Below are positions 61,120 through 64,000 of a stretch of DNA of 64,000 bases, in pieces. Made by a program: the position numbers and the translations under genes. Position 1 is the first letter of the stretch, and every line of letters starts with the position of its first letter. The notes beneath the pieces were generated by a model. That model was not told the DNA's origin, did not search any database, and saw only the letters and a list, made by a program, of their open reading frames with translations. Source of the stretch: Pomphorhynchus laevis (Eukaryota > Acanthocephala > Palaeacanthocephala > Echinorhynchida > Pomphorhynchidae); the NCBI GenBank assembly GCA_012934845.2, contig WNNJ02003376.1:1-64000 (forward strand), given 5' to 3'.

Positions 61120-64000
61120 TAGTCTAAACAATGGACGATTCAATTTCGCCGTCGAGATTCTCCGGCGCTGATCTTCACAGTTTTAATGTGGTGTCTAAAT
61201 CGATTGCACATTGTCCTTTATCGCGTCACACAGTTATCGATGTTCCCAAATTGAGTCTTGGACAGAATGGTCGACTCGAACCAATTGCAGGAGCAACAAG
61301 TGTGGACGTACAACAGATACCGTTGTCATCTCGGATACTTATGGTGATTTACTTCGGGCCGTGTCATCATGGCTGAATCGAGTGGGCGAACAATCGAATG
61401 GTCGGTCTGGTCGTGTGCAATCAGGGGAGAATACAGAGTGTTCTCCTGATCCAGCTATGTTTCAGAAGCGTAAACGTGCTCGCAATCAGCGTGGCGCTGT
61501 CTGCTTCAGATTATTCGCAGCTACAACGAGTGGACTCCTTCGAAAACATGGACCCGCTCTCGGATGTTCGGGATATGGTCAACTGCCGCCAACGATGCTC
61601 TGCCCGTAAACGAGTTGGCCCGGACCAATATACAACTGACATTTGCGAGGCGATGGACAATATTAATGATTGTGGCGAGGACAATGTATGGCAAATGACG
61701 GATACGTTATTGCGATGCAATATACGAATTGTTCGGCGCATTCCACGTGCAGCGCGTTCCGAGGGGCTGAACATTTGTCGCTTTTATTGTATGATGTCGT
61801 GTGCGGTCAATCCAACAGTGTATCCTGGCGCAGGTTGCTGTGTTTCGGTAAAATGTGCTGAGAATTCCCAGCAAAACAAGGAAAGACTGTACCAAAACAA
61901 GGCTTGCAAATCTTATCAAGGAAGCGTGCTACTCGTTCTCAGTGTCAGCCGCAGCGAGTCATATTTCGTATGAGGCGGACTATCGCCCCAAACACAGTGA
62001 TATGCAATCTGAGAAGTTGTTGCATAGACGTGTATCGGAGAAGTTGGAGGACGGAGAGGTTCGTGGCGCAATGCGGTTGCTCGGCAGCAACTATCAGGTT
62101 GTCCAGCTGGACGATATTATGTTTGATCAACTTTGCTAGAAGCATTCAGCACGAAGGTCGTCTAATCAACTAACTATGAGCATTGCCGTCCCAGTACCCC
62201 GCCATACCACCACCACAGTTCAAGTTCTTCGCGATCTACCAATGATTAAATGCGATGCGGTAATGCGGGCTATCCGCTCATTTCCTAATGCTTTATCAGG
62301 TGGTGTCGAGTGTCCGACACCACTTCATCTAAAGGATCTGACGGGCCCATCAAGCGGGGTCTCCGGCAAAAGATTGGTAGAAAACCTGTACAAATTTTCA
62401 CTTCTGGTACTGACTAGTGCGGCACCGCGCGATGTGAGCAAATATTTTTGCGGGGCGCGTTTATTCCGTTGCGGAAGAAGTCAGGTGGAATCAGACCAAT
62501 CGCAATCGGGTACGTTCTGAGAAGGTTAGTTTCGAAAATAAAGTGCTCGTCTATTGCGGAAACTTTGGGTGATCACTTTTTAACCCACCAACTGGGCGTA
62601 GGTGTTTCTGGAGGACTGGAAGCGGTCACTCACGCCGCTCGATGTTTCATCAAAGAAGGACCGACAGGTAATCAAGGACTCGTGAAACTGGATTTTGAAA
62701 ATGACTTCAATACAATAAGCAGAGATGCTGTTTTAAGCTGCACACAACGGCATATTTTAGGCATTTTCCCGTTCATGCGAGCATGCTACGATCAACCAAG
62801 TTTCCTGTTGATGGGAAATCGGCATATCTGGTCAGATTAAGGTGTTCAACAAGGAGACCCCCTTGGCTCCTTGCTGTTTACGCTAGCGATACACAATTTG
62901 GTAGATTCATGCGGATCCAGCCTATCCGTCTGGTATATCGATGACAGAACGATTAGGGAAGACAGCGTGACCTTGGTCATGGACGTCCTTATGATATCTG
63001 AAGGAGCAGCGTCTTTGGGTTTGAAACTAAATACCGCTAAATGCGAGATCATCAACCATGACCCAGCCGTTCAGGGTATTCTCCTTTCGGTCCTACCGGA
63101 TGCTGTAGTCGTGGAGCCTAGGGATGCATATTTGCTAGGAGTGCCCATCAGCGGAACCGTGGCGTCGTTGGACGCCGCATTGGACTCAGCAACAGAAGAC
63201 TTACGCTTAGCACAAGAACGTCTTTCCTGTTTAGCCCAGCAGGACGCTTTGATCCTTCTACGTCGATGTCTTAGCCTTCCCAAGATGTTGTACCTAATCC
63301 AATGCTACCCTTGTTTTCTGAGCACTCGATTAAATGATCACGATGATGTGTTACATTCTATACTGTCGAGTATCCTGAACTTAAAATTAACCGCGCATGC
63401 CTGGTCCAAGGCAACTATACCAATCAATCTCGGTGGGATCGGAATATCCCTTGCTAGCGAAACTGTCATTCCAACATTCTGCTAATCTATGTCGAGACAA
63501 AACGATCTGACGGGACGGCTGCTAGGGAGATGCAGTCTCAATGCGTATGGTAGTGCAAATCCACTTTTCGCAATTGCGGTCGAACAATGGTCGTCCTGTC
63601 CGTTGTCTCCGGTTTCGTCGAACCTAAACACTCAAAGACGATGGACCGAGCCACGACAGGTCTCCCAGTTTCAATGTCTTCTACAGAACTGTGGACAAAG
63701 AGGGACAGATTCCGCTTGTTAGCAGTGTCTACACCAGAGTCTGGAGCCTTTCTGCAGACACTGCCAATCATAGCGGTTTGTACCCGCATGGAGGACACAA
63801 CTTTTACAATATCGGTTGGCATGCGGCTAGGTGTTCCTAAGGTTAGAAAGTTCACATGTGTGTGGCGAGAAGTCAAATGTGTTTGGCCTCCACGCACTTG
63901 ACTGTAAACAGAGCAAAGCGCAACATTCTCGACATGCAAAGATAAACAAGCTACTGCAACAAGCCCTCTGTAGCGCTGAAATACCATGCCGCTTAGAGAC
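61120..64000 (+). mobile_element. RLE LINE of a second family, running off the right edge
   Basis: RT: RGAFIPLRKKSGGIRPIAIG (about 62450), motif A VKLDFENDFNTISRD (about 62680), motif B GVQQGDPLGSLLFTLAIHNL (about 62840), motif C VWYIDDRTI (about 62932), then LNTAKCEIINH. The late part has PINLGGIGI, then GAFLQTLPI and VGMRLG, and at the edge the CCHC finger of the restriction-like endonuclease (CVCG, HALDC, RH, about 63870-63945). The start at 61131 has no recognisable finger. Several stops and frameshifts break it. It is related to, but distinct from, the CXC-finger copies at 11-22 kb. Confidence 0.8.

Overview
The window is animal nuclear DNA from an AT-rich, transposon-crowded invertebrate genome. 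The evidence is a host gene with many GT-AG introns (a RapGEF2/PDZ-GEF homologue), Penelope-like elements with hammerhead-like tails, CR1/L2-type LINEs, LINEs with a restriction-like endonuclease, a Ty3/gypsy fossil and tRNA-headed SINE-like repeats. I cannot name the species.

Layout. 1-6354 is an 18-bp satellite whose unit length (six codons) keeps all frames open and makes giant spurious ORFs. 6355-7019 is AT-rich spacer. 7020-7763 (-) is one intact ORF for an S49 (SppA/SohB-type) serine peptidase of bacterial character. 7997-25700 is a nest of LINE pieces: three CR1/L2-like copies, four copies or fragments plus a remnant of a CXC-finger LINE with a restriction-like endonuclease, another RT scrap, a SINE with an 18-bp target duplication and several minisatellites.

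The - strand from 55537 to 29701 carries the 3' two-thirds of the RasGEF gene. Ten exons (55537-55317, 40984-40885, 37779-37652, 37587-37504, 35702-35628, 33022-32951, 32893-32744, 32598-32502, 30567-30430, 30368-29701) join with matching phases into 576 codons plus a stop. The upstream PDZ, cyclic-nucleotide-like and Ras-association regions would lie beyond the window or in sequence I could not recognise. The introns are filled with Penelope-like elements (PLEs) of two kinds: GIY-YIG-bearing ones followed by hammerhead-like cores, and a near-identical low-copy family without a visible endonuclease that has a structured tail. A gag-bearing APE LINE (43.0-46.4 kb) and many foldback palindromes are also there.

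57.37-60.16 kb is a degraded Ty3/gypsy element; 61.1-64.0 kb is a second kind of restriction-endonuclease LINE running off the right edge.

The most interesting material is RNA-level. At least eight hammerhead-like cores lie downstream of PLE reading frames or inside palindromes; the two-base-pair stem III covaries among them (C-G, U-A, A-U) while a NUH cleavage triplet is kept. A separate PLE tail shows two covarying helices that interleave. The SppA-like gene is a good candidate for bacterial gene transfer or an unusual metazoan retention.
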